A stretch of DNA of 64,000 bases from Shewanella seohaensis (lineage in GTDB: Bacteria; Pseudomonadota; Gammaproteobacteria; Enterobacterales; Shewanellaceae), in the NCBI RefSeq assembly GCF_025449215.1, contig NZ_CP104900.1:1798001-1862000 (forward strand), given 5' to 3'. The position numbers and the translations under genes were made by a program. Shown piece after piece: positions 1-8,960 of this stretch (positions are counted from its first letter, which is position 1; the number at the start of each line of letters is the position of its first letter). The notes beneath the pieces were generated by a model that saw nothing but the letters and a program-made list of their open reading frames with translations, was not told the DNA's origin and ran no database searches.

Positions 1-424
1 AGCTGACCCGTACGACCACTAAATAGACGATGAGAGCTTGGAAGGACGGACTATAGAGAATATGCGCCGTGAGCATTTGCCTTAGGGTCGACATATGATT
101 TTCAATGGCCCACATATTCAAGAACTGGGTCATATAGGCTAAGGTCGTCGCCCCGAGTAACAGGAACAAACCTTTAAAAATCACTGAGAAAACATAGGGA
201 AGACGATTGATGGCGCTGAAGTCGGCGATCAGGTTCGACATCCAATGTAGGCTGCCAAAAATGATGCCCATGTAGACGGCAAGCGTCGCGAGATCGGCCG
301 AACCGACAGCCCATTGTGGTAACTCTGGCGACTGTGCATATCGGAAAAACACGAACGCAGCCATGGCTATCGCCCAAGCTAATATCGCAAAAAGAAGTTT
401 TTTCGCTTGTCTACGTGCTCTCAC
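1..424 (-). CDS. cyaC: N-terminal part of a membrane protein, probably class III adenylate cyclase CyaC (truncated by window edge)
   Basis: The reverse strand is open from a GTG at 424 to the window edge (141 codons). The product starts VRARRQAKKLLF and carries several hydrophobic segments (LLFAILAWAIAMAAFVFF, VFSVIFKGLFLLLGATTLA, ALIVYLVVVRVS), so it is an integral membrane protein; its C-terminal domain lies outside the window. An in-frame TGA just upstream leaves the GTG as the only good start. From memory, the Shewanella gene next to mutH is the membrane-bound class III adenylate cyclase cyaC. No cyclase motif is visible here, so the name rests on position only. The membrane protein itself is near certain. 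Confidence 0.55.
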   Translation of the reverse strand, partial: MRARRQAKKLLFAILAWAIAMAAFVFFRYAQSPELPQWAVGSADLATLAVYMGIIFGSLHWMSNLIADFSAINRLPYVFSVIFKGLFLLLGATTLAYMTQFLNMWAIENHMSTLRQMLTAHILYSPSFQALIVYLVVVRVS

Positions 425-507
425 AACGGGTTTTGTATCCGAATACGACCATATATTTCAGGATGCCGTAGTTTATAGAAAATCATCACTAGAGTGCCAG
501 CGATATT

Positions 508-523
508 TGTGATCTGGATCAAT
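508..523 (-). promoter_or_regulatory. CRP/FNR-like operator upstream of cyaC
   Basis: TGTGATCTGGATCAAT matches the CRP consensus TGTGA-N6-TCACA at all but two core positions, and its centre (GTGAT-CTGG-ATCAA) also matches the FNR consensus TTGAT-N4-ATCAA at 9 of 10 positions. It lies about 85 bases before the proposed cyaC start and downstream of mutH, with a possible -10 (TATAAA, 477-472) between. If the downstream gene is an adenylate cyclase, the site suggests feedback by cAMP-CRP or oxygen control. Binding is inferred. Confidence 0.55.
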
Positions 524-547
524 CCAACGCTATATAGCTACGAAAAT

Positions 548-1219
548 TTAACCAAATACCTTATTTAATAGCATGGCGGTAAAAGCGGTCTTTAAATAGA
601 AACCCCGTGGATTGGTCATTTTAAGGCTACCGTCCTCGGCAATGCTCTGGGTCAGCGCCTTACTGTTGGCTGCTTTAGGGCGCAGTTGCAACACTTCGCC
701 ATGCCTTGCGGTGAGTTTTTCCACTTTACCTAAGGCGATAAGTTCCATTATCTCCTCCCAATCCTGTTGCAGTAACCTTTGCTCTTGGAGATCGGGCTCC
801 CACAATATGGGGGTGCCGACTCGACGATCTCCCACAGGAATATGCCGCTCGCCCTCAACGGGTACCCAGAGCACACGCTGTAACTTGTGACACACTAAGC
901 TGTCTTGCCAAGTTAAGCCTTCGATATTGGTTAGCGGGGCCACACACACATAGGTGGTTTCCAGTGGTTTGCCTTTGCTATCGATGGGAATGGTTTTTAG
1001 CTCAACGCCGAGGTGGAGAAAATCCTGCTCGGGCTTTGAGCCAGCAGTTGCACCTAACTCCATTTCAATGAGTTGTCCGACCCAGCCCTTATCTCGTTTC
1101 AGATCCTTAGGCACAGTAATCCCGCGGTGGGCTGCAATTTGGGCCAAAGAGATGCCAGCCATCATATTGGCACGTTCGAGCAGTTCGCTCAGATTTTGAG
1201 GAGGGATTATCGGTTTCAT
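548..1219 (-). CDS. mutH: DNA mismatch repair endonuclease MutH
   Basis: MutH nicks the unmethylated strand at hemimethylated GATC sites when activated by MutS and MutL. The 223-residue product has the usual family length. It shows the PD-(D/E)xK-type active site with D66, E73 and K75 ([11 protein letters not shown]), the same spacing as E. coli D70, E77 and K79. The ATG at 1219 is the natural start. The gene lies upstream of cyaC on the same strand and diverges from nudH across a 690-base intergenic region, the arrangement known from E. coli. Confidence 0.96.
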   Translation of the reverse strand: MKPIIPPQNLSELLERANMMAGISLAQIAAHRGITVPKDLKRDKGWVGQLIEMELGATAGSKPEQDFLHLGVELKTIPIDSKGKPLETTYVCVAPLTNIEGLTWQDSLVCHKLQRVLWVPVEGERHIPVGDRRVGTPILWEPDLQEQRLLQQDWEEIMELIALGKVEKLTARHGEVLQLRPKAANSKALTQSIAEDGSLKMTNPRGFYLKTAFTAMLLNKVFG

Positions 1220-1409
1220 AGGGCGAATTTTACTGAAAAATAGGTGCTTAGCAACAGAGGTTAAAAATTAAGCACTCAAAAAAGGATAAGATTGTACTCA
1301 CAGATAAATCTGTAAGTGCATGATTTTAATGTTAGTTGTCAGTTTGTATTCCAATACCTGCGAAAGTGTTCAAAGTTACTCTCGGTTTTCCCTTGCGTTT
1401 CTCACATAT

Positions 1410-1418
1410 TTATCCACA
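1410..1418 (+). promoter_or_regulatory. Consensus DnaA box TTATCCACA
   Basis: An exact TTATCCACA occurs at 1410-1418. A reverse-oriented ATGGATAA half-site follows a few bases later. One 9-mer match is weak evidence alone, but it lies in the same intergenic region as the DnaA-box cluster at 1743-1798. Confidence 0.5.
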
Positions 1419-1742
1419 GATATTATGGATAACTCACAATGCAGTGGGCTTTAACCGATTGAAAATCGTGAGTCAATGGCTAAAAGGGGCATTTTTCCTC
1501 GGGAGTGTGGGTAATTTTGGGAGAGCTCTGTGTATAACATTTAGTTGTTACTCGGATGAAATCGCATAATTTGCATTAGGTCAAAAAGTGAGCTTTTTAG
1601 TTTTTAAGTCACATATTCTTACGCTGATTATATGTAACTTTATGATTTTAAATTTTTTATTTTATTTAAATAAGCAGGCTGTCATGAACGATATTTGATG
1701 TTTTTTGAACGATATACCTAGTTTACCCTAGTTTCAAACAGA

Positions 1743-1798
1743 GATATCCACAGAAAATGTGGATATCCCCAAGGTTGAAACCCTTGGATTGTTGATAA
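1743..1798 (+). promoter_or_regulatory. Putative DARS2-like DnaA-reactivating site (three DnaA boxes)
   Basis: A perfect inverted repeat GATATCCACA-gaaaa-TGTGGATATC (1743-1767) places two convergent DnaA-box-like sites (ATATCCACA at 1744-1752 and, reversed, at 1758-1766) five bases apart. A third, weaker reverse box TGTTGATAA (TTATCAACA on the other strand) lies at 1790-1798. In E. coli the DARS2 site, which promotes exchange of ADP-DnaA to ATP-DnaA, lies in the same mutH-ygdP(nudH) gap and has a core of three closely set DnaA boxes. Position and motif are seen; function is inferred. Confidence 0.6.
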
Positions 1799-1910
1799 AG
1801 TAGTAAGTTGAGGGTATTTATCCAAAAAATAGCTGTAAATAGAGGTTTGCTGAGAGACTGGCTTTGTGAAACAATCGGTTTATTAAAAGTTATCCTTATT
1901 TGGAGTCCAT

Positions 1911-2435
1911 GTGATTGATAGCGACGGCTTTCGCGCAAATGTGGGCATAATAATTTGTAATAGATACGGCCAAGTCATGTGGGCCAGACGATTCGGACAA
2001 CATTCATGGCAATTTCCTCAGGGCGGCGTCGATGATGGTGAGACGGCAGAAGAGGCGATGTACCGTGAATTGTATGAGGAAGTAGGCTTAAGACCTGAGC
2101 ATGTCACTATATTAACCTCGACCCGTTCTTGGTTGAGATATCGTTTACCTAAACGTTTAGTGAGGCAGGACAGCAAGCCTGTGTGTATCGGCCAAAAACA
2201 AAAATGGTTTCTGTTACAACTCAAAAGCCAAGATAGTGCGATTAATTTAAGTTCTTCAGGCCACCCTGAGTTTGACGATTGGCGTTGGGTAAGTTATTGG
2301 TATCCTGTGCGGCAAGTTGTCTCATTTAAGCGTGATGTTTATCGTAAGGTCATGAAAGAATTTGCGGTAACGGCATTGTCATTCCAAACCCAGGAAATTC
2401 CGAGGAAGCGGGTAAGACAAAGAACAACGGGCTGA
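1911..2435 (+). CDS. rppH: RNA pyrophosphohydrolase (Nudix hydrolase RppH/NudH)
   Basis: This enzyme removes pyrophosphate from the 5' end of triphosphorylated RNA and so starts 5'-end-dependent mRNA decay; it also hydrolyses dinucleoside polyphosphates. The product has 174 residues and opens [17 protein letters not shown] like E. coli RppH. A complete Nudix box covers residues 38-60 (G38, E44, R52, E53, E56, E57, G59). The start is GTG at 1911 behind GGAG at 1902. ptsP follows 23 bases after the stop, the conserved nudH-ptsP order, so the two are probably cotranscribed. Confidence 0.96.
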
Positions 2436-2458
2436 TTTTCAAAAGAGGATTGAAAACA

Positions 2459-4690
2459 GTGTTAAATACGCTCAGGGATATTACTCAAGCTGTGGCGTCC
2501 GCCCACAGCTTAGAAACCGCATTAGAAGTCCTAGTTTCATCGACCAAAGCGGCGATGGAAACCCAATGCTGCTCGGTCTACATCCTAGATCAGCAAGAAC
2601 TCGTATTATCAGCCACCGATGGCCTCGAAAAGAGTGCCGTTGGGCGCGTGCGCATGCCGTTAACCCAAGGTTTGGTTGGCTTGGCTGCTGAACGCGAAGA
2701 AGCCGTAAACCTTGCCGATGCCCGTTTGCATCCACGCTTTAAACTCTTCCCCGAAGTCGCTGAAGAAGAATACCGTGCCTTTTTAGCCGTCCCGATTATT
2801 TATCAAAAAGCCGTAGTCGGCGTAATTGTGGTGCAGCAGGCCAGCGCGCGGCAATTTAGCGAAGGGGAAGAAGCCTTCTTAATGACCTTGGCCGCGCAGC
2901 TCGCGATGGCGATTAGAGGATTAAAGCAAAAGGCACAGGTCAGTTCGCTGCATCAACAGATTTTATTCCAGGGCACCTCAGCATCTAGCGGTATCGCTAT
3001 TGCCCATGCCTTAGTACTCGGTGGCGAAATTTCCCTCGAGCAGCCCGATGTGCGCTGCGAGGATATCGCTCTCGAATCCAGCCGATTAGTGGCGGCGATG
3101 GGGCGTTGTAAAGAGGCAATCGGCGCCTTATCTCAGCGTTTCGACCGTGAGCAGGATGAAGAAGTAGCCTCAATATTCAATGCCTTGCAGCTGCTGCTCG
3201 ATGATGCCAGCCTAGGTGGTGAATATGCCCGTGAAGTGCAGCAGGGCTGGGAAGCCGAATCGGCGGTCAGCCGAGTTTCGCTGCGTTATATTCAACAGTT
3301 TTTAGCGATGGAAGATCCCTACCTGAAGGAGCGGGCGAGCGATATTCGTGACCTTGGGCAAAAGGTATTAAGGCAGTTAATCGAACCAGAGCGTTTAGAG
3401 CTTGAGCCCGATAAGCCAGTGATTCTCGTTACCCGTGAAGCGGATGCCACATTGCTGGCGGAATTCCCCCGACAAAAATTAGCCGGTATTGTCACTGAAC
3501 TGGGGGCGTTAACTCCCATGCGGCCATTTTAGCGCGCGCACTGGGCGTACCCGCCATTACTGGCGTTGAGCAGTTGTTGTCGGCCGATATTGACCAGAAG
3601 CTGTTAGTGGTAAATGCCAGCCGTGGGCAATTAATGGTATCGCCATCGCCTGCCATTGTGAGCGAATATCGCAGTTTGATTTCGGCGCAAAAGGCGCTGC
3701 AACGCCAATACGCGCAGGAGTTAGCCCTGCCGTCGGTCATGCTCGATGGTACGCGAATTCGTTTGTATCTTAACGCTGGGTTACTCAGTGGTGTCGCCTC
3801 TGAAATCGCCGAAGGCGCCGATGGTATCGGGCTATATCGCACCGAAATTCCCTTTATGCTGCAGCAGCGTTTTCCGAGTGAGTCTGAGCAGGTAAAAGTC
3901 TATCAACAGGTGTTATCGGCGGCATCGGGTCGCCCTGTGGTGATGCGTACCTTAGACGTGGGGGCGATAAGCCGCTGCCTTATTTCCCGATCAAAGAAGA
4001 TAACCCCTTCCTCGGCTGGCGCGGTATCCGCTTATCATTGGATCATCCCGAACTGTTCCTCGTACAGCTAAGAGCGATGTTGCAAGCAGGCGGAGAGGGC
4101 AAACAGCTCAGTATATTACTGCCCATGGTCAGTAACTTAGATGAAATTGATCAATCCTTGGCCTATTTAGAACAGGCTTACGTTGAACTCAGAACGATGT
4201 GAACAGCCAGATTGAAATGCCGCGCATTGGCATTATGCTCGAAGTTCCTGCGCTGTTGTATCAGTTGGATGAAGTCGCAAAACGCGTCGATTTTGTGTCG
4301 GTCGGTAGTAACGATTTGACCCAATATTTACTCGCGGTGGACCGTAACAACCCAAGGGTGAGTTCCCTGTTTGATAGTTATCATCCAGGCATTCTTCGTG
4401 CGCTGCATCAGGCTCGGCTCGATTGTGACTACCATGAACTCGATATTAGTATCTGTGGCGAGCTGGCGGGGGAACCCATGGGGGCGATTCTGTTGGTGGC
4501 GATGGGATACCAGCATTTGAGTATGAACCAAGGCAGTTTAGCGCGGATTAATTATCTGCTGCGCCGGGTGTCTCGCGCCGATTTGACGCAACTCTTGTCG
4601 CAGGCCTTGAGCCTATCAAACGGTTTTCAAGTGCGTGAGTTGGTTAAAGAATATTTAACACAGCAGGGATTGGCCACAATTCTTAATTAA
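2459..4690 (+). pseudogene. ptsP: ptsP, phosphoenolpyruvate phosphotransferase of the nitrogen PTS, broken by three single-base deletions
   Basis: PtsP (EI-Ntr) takes phosphate from PEP and passes it to NPr. An N-terminal GAF domain (about residues 15-155) is followed by the EI-like domains. The GTG start at 2459 aligns with the E. coli N-terminus (VLNTLRDITQAVASA) and sits 9-10 bases after AGAGG; a TTG at 2450 is too close to it. Joined across the breaks the protein would be about 744 residues, the family's length. Breaks lie near 3510 (the TSHAAI phosphohistidine motif), 3962 (a G run, DVGGDKPLP) and 4194. All three look like single missing bases and the frames beyond them are undecayed, so sequence error is likelier than gene loss. 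Confidence 0.88.
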
Positions 4691-4748
4691 CTAATCGCGC
4701 CTTTTGCTTTAAGCTAAGGCTTCACTTAATCACGCTGTAGGTACCCGT

Positions 4749-5549
4749 GTGGATAGTTTGCTGTCGGTGTTCTTTATTTGCTTGGCTTTAGGCGCGTTTG
4801 TCGGTTTTATGGCGGGTTTATTGGGCATCGGTGGTGGCTTAATTGTCGTGCCCGCACTGCTTTATATCTTACCTTCTGTCGGTATCACTTCGGCTCAGTT
4901 ACCCCATATTGCGATTGCCACATCCCTTGCGGCGATTATTTTAACCTCGATTTCTTCTGCAAGAGCGCACCATAAACGCGGTAATGTGCCCTGGGGATTA
5001 TTTCGAACCATGTTCCCGGGGATTATTCTCGGCGCCTTGATGTCCGGCTTTATTGCCGAACAAATTCCGGCGGCGACCCTCAGACAAGGGTTTGCGGTAT
5101 TTGTGATGTTAATGGCGATTCAAATGGCTTATCCCTTTAAAACCGAATCGAACCGAGAGCTACCAAACTCGATGATTTTGTTTGTGGTGGCCGTGATTGT
5201 GGCCGCGATTGCAGGATTAATGGGGATTGGCGGTGGCGTCTTGTTAGTGCCGTTTTTAACCTATTTTGGTTTGCAGATGCGCCTAGCGGTGGGATTTTCC
5301 GCCGCGACCGGATTATTAATCTCCTTGTCGGGCAGCTTAGGGTATATAATCGCGGGCTTTAACGCGCCGGATCTCCCTGAGGGAACCTTAGGGTATATCT
5401 ATTTACCTGCGCTATTTGGCTTAATAATAACCTCAATTTTTATGGCTCCTGTAGGCGTTAAGGCGGCAAGCACTTGGCCTACCTCGGTCCTTAAAAAAAT
5501 ATTTGCACTTTTACTCCTGTGTGTCGGTCTCAAATTAATTCTGAGCTGA
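4749..5549 (+). CDS. TSUP (TauE/SafE) family membrane permease
   Basis: The 266-residue protein is strongly hydrophobic with about eight membrane segments. It shows the internal duplication of the TauE/SafE family, with GLLGIGGGLIVVPAL near residue 23 and GLMGIGGGVLLVPFL in the second half. Members export or import small sulfur-containing anions, but the substrate cannot be read from sequence. The start is GTG at 4749 with GTAGG a few bases upstream. It lies between ptsP and lgt, probably in the same transcription unit. Confidence 0.88.
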   Translation: MDSLLSVFFICLALGAFVGFMAGLLGIGGGLIVVPALLYILPSVGITSAQLPHIAIATSLAAIILTSISSARAHHKRGNVPWGLFRTMFPGIILGALMSGFIAEQIPAATLRQGFAVFVMLMAIQMAYPFKTESNRELPNSMILFVVAVIVAAIAGLMGIGGGVLLVPFLTYFGLQMRLAVGFSAATGLLISLSGSLGYIIAGFNAPDLPEGTLGYIYLPALFGLIITSIFMAPVGVKAASTWPTSVLKKIFALLLLCVGLKLILS

Positions 5550-5594
5550 TTTTTAGTGTTTAGCCCTCGATTTGAGGCTGTTGATGGATAAGTT

Positions 5595-6401
5595 ATGGCA
5601 TTGAATTTTCCCAATATCGATCCTGTGATCGTGAAGTTTGGTCCCTTTGATATTTTTGGACAAACCTTTGAACCCGCCCTGCGTTGGTATGGATTTACTT
5701 ACTTAGTTGGCTTTGTCGCCGCCATGTGGTTACTCAATCGCCAGGCCGACCGCTCCAATGGTTTATGGTCAAGAGAACAGGTTTCCGATTTACTGTTTTA
5801 TGGCTTTTTAGGGGTGATTTTAGGTGGCCGCATCGGCTACGTGCTCTTCTATCATTTCGATTATTTCCTCGCTAGCCCAATGTATTTGTTTAAGATTTCA
5901 GAAGGCGGCATGTCCTTCCACGGCGGTCTGATGGGGGTGATTACCGCCATGATTTATATCGCTTGGAAGCAAAAGCGTACCTTCTTTGCGGTCGCTGATA
6001 TGGTAGCACCGGTTGTACCTATTGGCTTAGGTGCGGGCCGTATCGGTAACTTTATCAATGGTGAGTTATGGGGCCGAGTCACCGATGTCCCTTGGGCCAT
6101 GGTGTTCCCAAGTGGTGGACCAGAACCTCGTCACCCATCACAACTCTATCAATTCGCCCTTGAAGGGGTCGCCTTATTCCTGCTCCTCTATTGGTTCAGT
6201 AAACGAACGAAGAAAGTCGGCGCCGTGTCGGGCATGTTCTTACTCGGATACGGGATTTTCCGTGTGATTGTTGAAACCGTAAGACAACCCGATGCGCAGT
6301 TAGGTCTCTACTGGGGCTTTATGACGATGGGGCAAATCTTATCTGTGCCGATGGTCCTCTTCGGTTTGTATCTCATTCTTCGTCCAGAGGGTAAGCAGTA
6401 A
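5595..6401 (+). CDS. lgt: Prolipoprotein diacylglyceryl transferase Lgt
   Basis: Lgt moves diacylglycerol from phosphatidylglycerol to the lipobox cysteine of prelipoproteins in the inner membrane, the first step of lipoprotein maturation. The 268-residue polytopic protein has the family signature [16 protein letters not shown] and the conserved [10 protein letters not shown] and HGGLMG motifs. The start is ATG 5595. The stop TAA shares one base with the thyA ATG at 6401, so the two are translationally coupled as in many gammaproteobacteria. Confidence 0.97.
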   Translation: MALNFPNIDPVIVKFGPFDIFGQTFEPALRWYGFTYLVGFVAAMWLLNRQADRSNGLWSREQVSDLLFYGFLGVILGGRIGYVLFYHFDYFLASPMYLFKISEGGMSFHGGLMGVITAMIYIAWKQKRTFFAVADMVAPVVPIGLGAGRIGNFINGELWGRVTDVPWAMVFPSGGPEPRHPSQLYQFALEGVALFLLLYWFSKRTKKVGAVSGMFLLGYGIFRVIVETVRQPDAQLGLYWGFMTMGQILSVPMVLFGLYLILRPEGKQ

Positions 6402-7195
6402 TGCAACAGTATTTAGACTTGATGAAGCACATCTTAGCCGAAGGTGTGGATAAATCAGACCGTACCGGTACCGGCACTCGCTCGGTGTTTGGCTATCAAA
6501 TGCGTTTCGATTTGAGTAAGGGCTTCCCCTTAGTGACCACCAAGAAGTGCCATATGCGCTCGATTATTCATGAGCTATTGTGGTTTCTGAAGGGCGATAC
6601 CAATATTGCTTATCTGCGTGAGAATAAAGTCAGTATTTGGGATGAATGGGCGGATGAAAACGGCGATTTGGGCCCTGTCTATGGCGCGCAGTGGCGCAGC
6701 TGGCCGACCCAAAGTGGTGATGCTATCGACCAAATCGCTCAGGTGATTGAACAAATCAAATCTCAACCCGATTCTCGTCGTTTGATTGTTTCTGCGTGGA
6801 ACGTGGGTGAACTGGATAAAATGGCGTTGGCACCTTGCCATGCCTTTTTCCAATTCTATGTTGCCGATGGCAAATTATCCTGTCAGCTGTACCAGCGTAG
6901 CTGTGATGTGTTCTTAGGCTTGCCTTTCAATATCGCCAGTTATGCGCTGCTGACCATGATGGTGGCACAGCAATGTGATTTAGCTTTGGGTGACTTTGTG
7001 TGGACGGGCGGCGATACCCACTTGTACTCCAACCATATGGAACAAACGGCGTTGCAGTTAAGCCGTGAGCCAAGACCCTTACCCACCATGACTATCCTGC
7101 GTAAACCTGCTTCAATCTTTGATTATCAATTCGAAGATTTCGAACTAACTCACTACGATCCACACCCGCATATCAAAGCGCCTGTCGCCGTTTAA
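6401..7195 (+). CDS. thyA: Thymidylate synthase
   Basis: ThyA methylates dUMP to dTMP with 5,10-methylenetetrahydrofolate. The 264-residue product has the length of the E. coli enzyme, and the catalytic cysteine is C146 in LAPCHAFFQ, the same number as in E. coli. The C-terminal HIKAPVAV is conserved. The start overlaps the lgt stop by one base, and a strong terminator follows at 7214. Confidence 0.98.
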   Translation: MQQYLDLMKHILAEGVDKSDRTGTGTRSVFGYQMRFDLSKGFPLVTTKKCHMRSIIHELLWFLKGDTNIAYLRENKVSIWDEWADENGDLGPVYGAQWRSWPTQSGDAIDQIAQVIEQIKSQPDSRRLIVSAWNVGELDKMALAPCHAFFQFYVADGKLSCQLYQRSCDVFLGLPFNIASYALLTMMVAQQCDLALGDFVWTGGDTHLYSNHMEQTALQLSREPRPLPTMTILRKPASIFDYQFEDFELTHYDPHPHIKAPVAV

Positions 7196-7213
7196 CGGCG
7201 AAATAATCGACTG

Positions 7214-7239
7214 ATACCTCGGAATTGCCGAGGTATTTT
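7214..7239 (+). terminator. Rho-independent terminator after thyA
   Basis: A perfect 9-bp stem ATACCTCGG/CCGAGGTAT (7214-7222 and 7228-7236) has a 5-base loop and is followed by TTT. It separates lgt-thyA from nhaA. Confidence 0.85.
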
Positions 7240-7312
7240 GTCGAAACTATCGATTATACTTGTCAATTTTCTTCGTCTACACTCATTTCATTATGATTTT
7301 TTGGAGTGCAAG

Positions 7313-8482
7313 ATGGAAAAAGCAATTAGAAATTTTCTGAGCCAGGAATCGGCTGGCGGCATCCTGTTATTGGTTGCTGTTGTCTTAGCCATGCTCATGG
7401 CCAACTCTCCTCTAGCGGGACTCTATCAAGGTTTTCTCGGAACTGAAGTACAAGTGCGTGTCGGCGCGCTCGATCTGCATAAGCCGCTATTGCTGTGGAT
7501 TAACGATGGCCTGATGGCATTGTTTTTCTTACTGATTGGCTTAGAGGTAAAGCGTGAACTGTTAGAAGGCGCCTTATCCAGTGTGGCCCAGGCTTCACTG
7601 CCAACCTTTGCCGCGATTGGTGGTATGTTAGTGCCAGCAGGCATTTATCTGTTATTTAACTATGGCGATCCTGTGACCCAAGCTGGCTGGGCCATTCCTG
7701 CGGCCACCGATATTGCGTTTGCGTTAGGTATCATGGCGCTGCTAGGTAGCCGCGTGCCAGTGGCATTGAAGGTCTTCCTGTTGGCACTCGCCATTATTGA
7801 TGACTTAGGTGTGATTGTGATTATTGCGCTCTTCTACAGCAGCGATCTCTCAACCATTAGCTTAGTGATTGCCAGCATTGCGATTGTCGGTTTAGTCGCC
7901 TTAAACCGTAAAGGTGTGACCGCATTAGCCCCCTATGGGGTATTAGGACTCGTTCTGTGGGTGGCGGTATTAAAGTCTGGCGTCCACGCGACTTTAGCCG
8001 GGGTGATTATTGCCTTCTGTATCCCTCTGCGGGCAAAGGATGGAAGTTCACCCTCTGAGCATTTAGAGCATAGCCTGCACCCTTGGAGCACCTTCCTTAT
8101 CCTGCCAGTCTTTGCCTTTGCGAATGCGGGTGTGGCCATAGGTAACATGAGTTTGGACACTCTGATTTCCCCTGTACCTGTCGGGATTGCATTGGGACTC
8201 ATGTTAGGTAAGCCGATTGGTGTGATGCTGTTTAGTTATGTGGCCGTCAAACTGAAGTTGGCGCAATTACCCGATGGGATTGGTTGGAAGCAGATTGCGC
8301 CTGTGGCGGCAATGTGTGGTATTGGTTTTACGATGTCGATGTTTATTGCCTCGCTGGCATTTGAGCAAGCAGACCCTATGTACGGCGACTTAGCGCGCCT
8401 TGGCACCTTGATAGGCTCAATTCTGGCGGCCTTGATCGGGTATTTCTGGTTATCAAAAGTGTTACCTAAAAAAGGAGTATAA
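7313..8482 (+). CDS. nhaA: Na+/H+ antiporter NhaA
   Basis: NhaA exports one Na+ (or Li+) for two H+ and protects against salt and alkaline stress. The 389-residue protein has the family's length and conserved charged residues: D133 and the ion-binding pair D163-D164 in [15 protein letters not shown] 7313 is chosen because GGAG lies 7 bases before it and the N-terminus [16 protein letters not shown] matches the family; the open frame runs further upstream without a start signal. nhaR lies downstream, so local control by NhaR is likely. Confidence 0.96.
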   Translation: MEKAIRNFLSQESAGGILLLVAVVLAMLMANSPLAGLYQGFLGTEVQVRVGALDLHKPLLLWINDGLMALFFLLIGLEVKRELLEGALSSVAQASLPTFAAIGGMLVPAGIYLLFNYGDPVTQAGWAIPAATDIAFALGIMALLGSRVPVALKVFLLALAIIDDLGVIVIIALFYSSDLSTISLVIASIAIVGLVALNRKGVTALAPYGVLGLVLWVAVLKSGVHATLAGVIIAFCIPLRAKDGSSPSEHLEHSLHPWSTFLILPVFAFANAGVAIGNMSLDTLISPVPVGIALGLMLGKPIGVMLFSYVAVKLKLAQLPDGIGWKQIAPVAAMCGIGFTMSMFIASLAFEQADPMYGDLARLGTLIGSILAALIGYFWLSKVLPKKGV

Positions 8483-8484
8483 CT

Positions 8485-8871
8485 ATGATAAATATGAAAT
8501 TAGTAGGAGTGGCAGCACTGTTAACACTTTCTTCAAGCGCAATGGCTTCGCAGATTGATGCCTGTAACAAGGATGTCGCATCACAAACCTGTCAAAGCTA
8601 CCTTGAGGGCATAGTCGATGGCGCGTTAATGTTTAAGTCTGAGGCATTAGGCGCAAGGCTTGAAACCAATGGCTATGAGTCTAGAGCGCTCAAGTATCGT
8701 GGCGGTAAACGTTTCCAAGAGGCGAATCGCACTTATTGCGCCAACCGTATTCCGGATAGAGACAGTTTAGTCTCTGGCGTAACGGAAGCGGTTAGCACGG
8801 GTACGGCAGCCGATTTAGAACAGTTGCAGGGAATTGTGGTTAACTTATTGGATTGTCAGCGTTTAAAATAG
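8485..8871 (+). CDS. Small exported protein, Rap1a/Tai-like
   Basis: The 128-residue protein starts with a cleavable signal peptide (MINMKLVGVAALLTLSSSAMA), so the mature part is periplasmic. It has four cysteines and the pattern CQSYLEGIVDGAL followed by a C-terminal VNLLDCQRL, resembling the Rap1a/Tai immunity-type fold; that family call is tentative. It starts two bases after nhaA, its ribosome-binding site (AAAGGAG) lies inside nhaA, and so it is in one operon with the antiporter. Its function is unknown. Confidence 0.75.
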   Translation: MINMKLVGVAALLTLSSSAMASQIDACNKDVASQTCQSYLEGIVDGALMFKSEALGARLETNGYESRALKYRGGKRFQEANRTYCANRIPDRDSLVSGVTEAVSTGTAADLEQLQGIVVNLLDCQRLK

Positions 8872-8916
8872 CGCTATCGACTCATCATTTGTTAAGCTGA
8901 GTCACTGCGATCCGAC

Positions 8917-8943
8917 ATACCGCAGCCTTTGAGGCTGCGGTAT
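8917..8943 (+). terminator. 11-bp hairpin between the nhaA operon and nhaR
   Basis: A perfect stem ATACCGCAGCC/GGCTGCGGTAT (8917-8927 and 8933-8943) has a 5-base loop. No T-run follows, so it may be a weak or factor-dependent terminator for nhaA, or a structured 5' leader of nhaR, which starts 17 bases later. Confidence 0.55.
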
Positions 8944-8960
8944 CCATTAGAGGAAGCTCA

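Larger units (their letters stand above)
1220..1910. other. mutH-nudH intergenic region, AT-rich, with DnaA-box-like sites
   Basis: There is no convincing gene in these 690 bases; the short open frames have no ribosome-binding site and no recognisable product. The region holds a consensus DnaA box (1410-1418), an ATGGATAA half-site shortly after it (near 1424-1433), the DARS2-like cluster at 1743-1798, further TTATCC words near 1284 (reverse), 1818 and 1890, a second inverted repeat CCAAGG/CCTTGG (1769-1787), and an IHF-like AATCGGTTTATTA (1873-1885). Promoters for mutH and nudH must also lie here. Confidence 0.6.

Noticed and set aside
1336..1569. Open frame of 77 codons in the mutH-nudH gap
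   Set aside because: No ribosome-binding site, no family pattern, and it covers the DnaA box; treated as non-coding.
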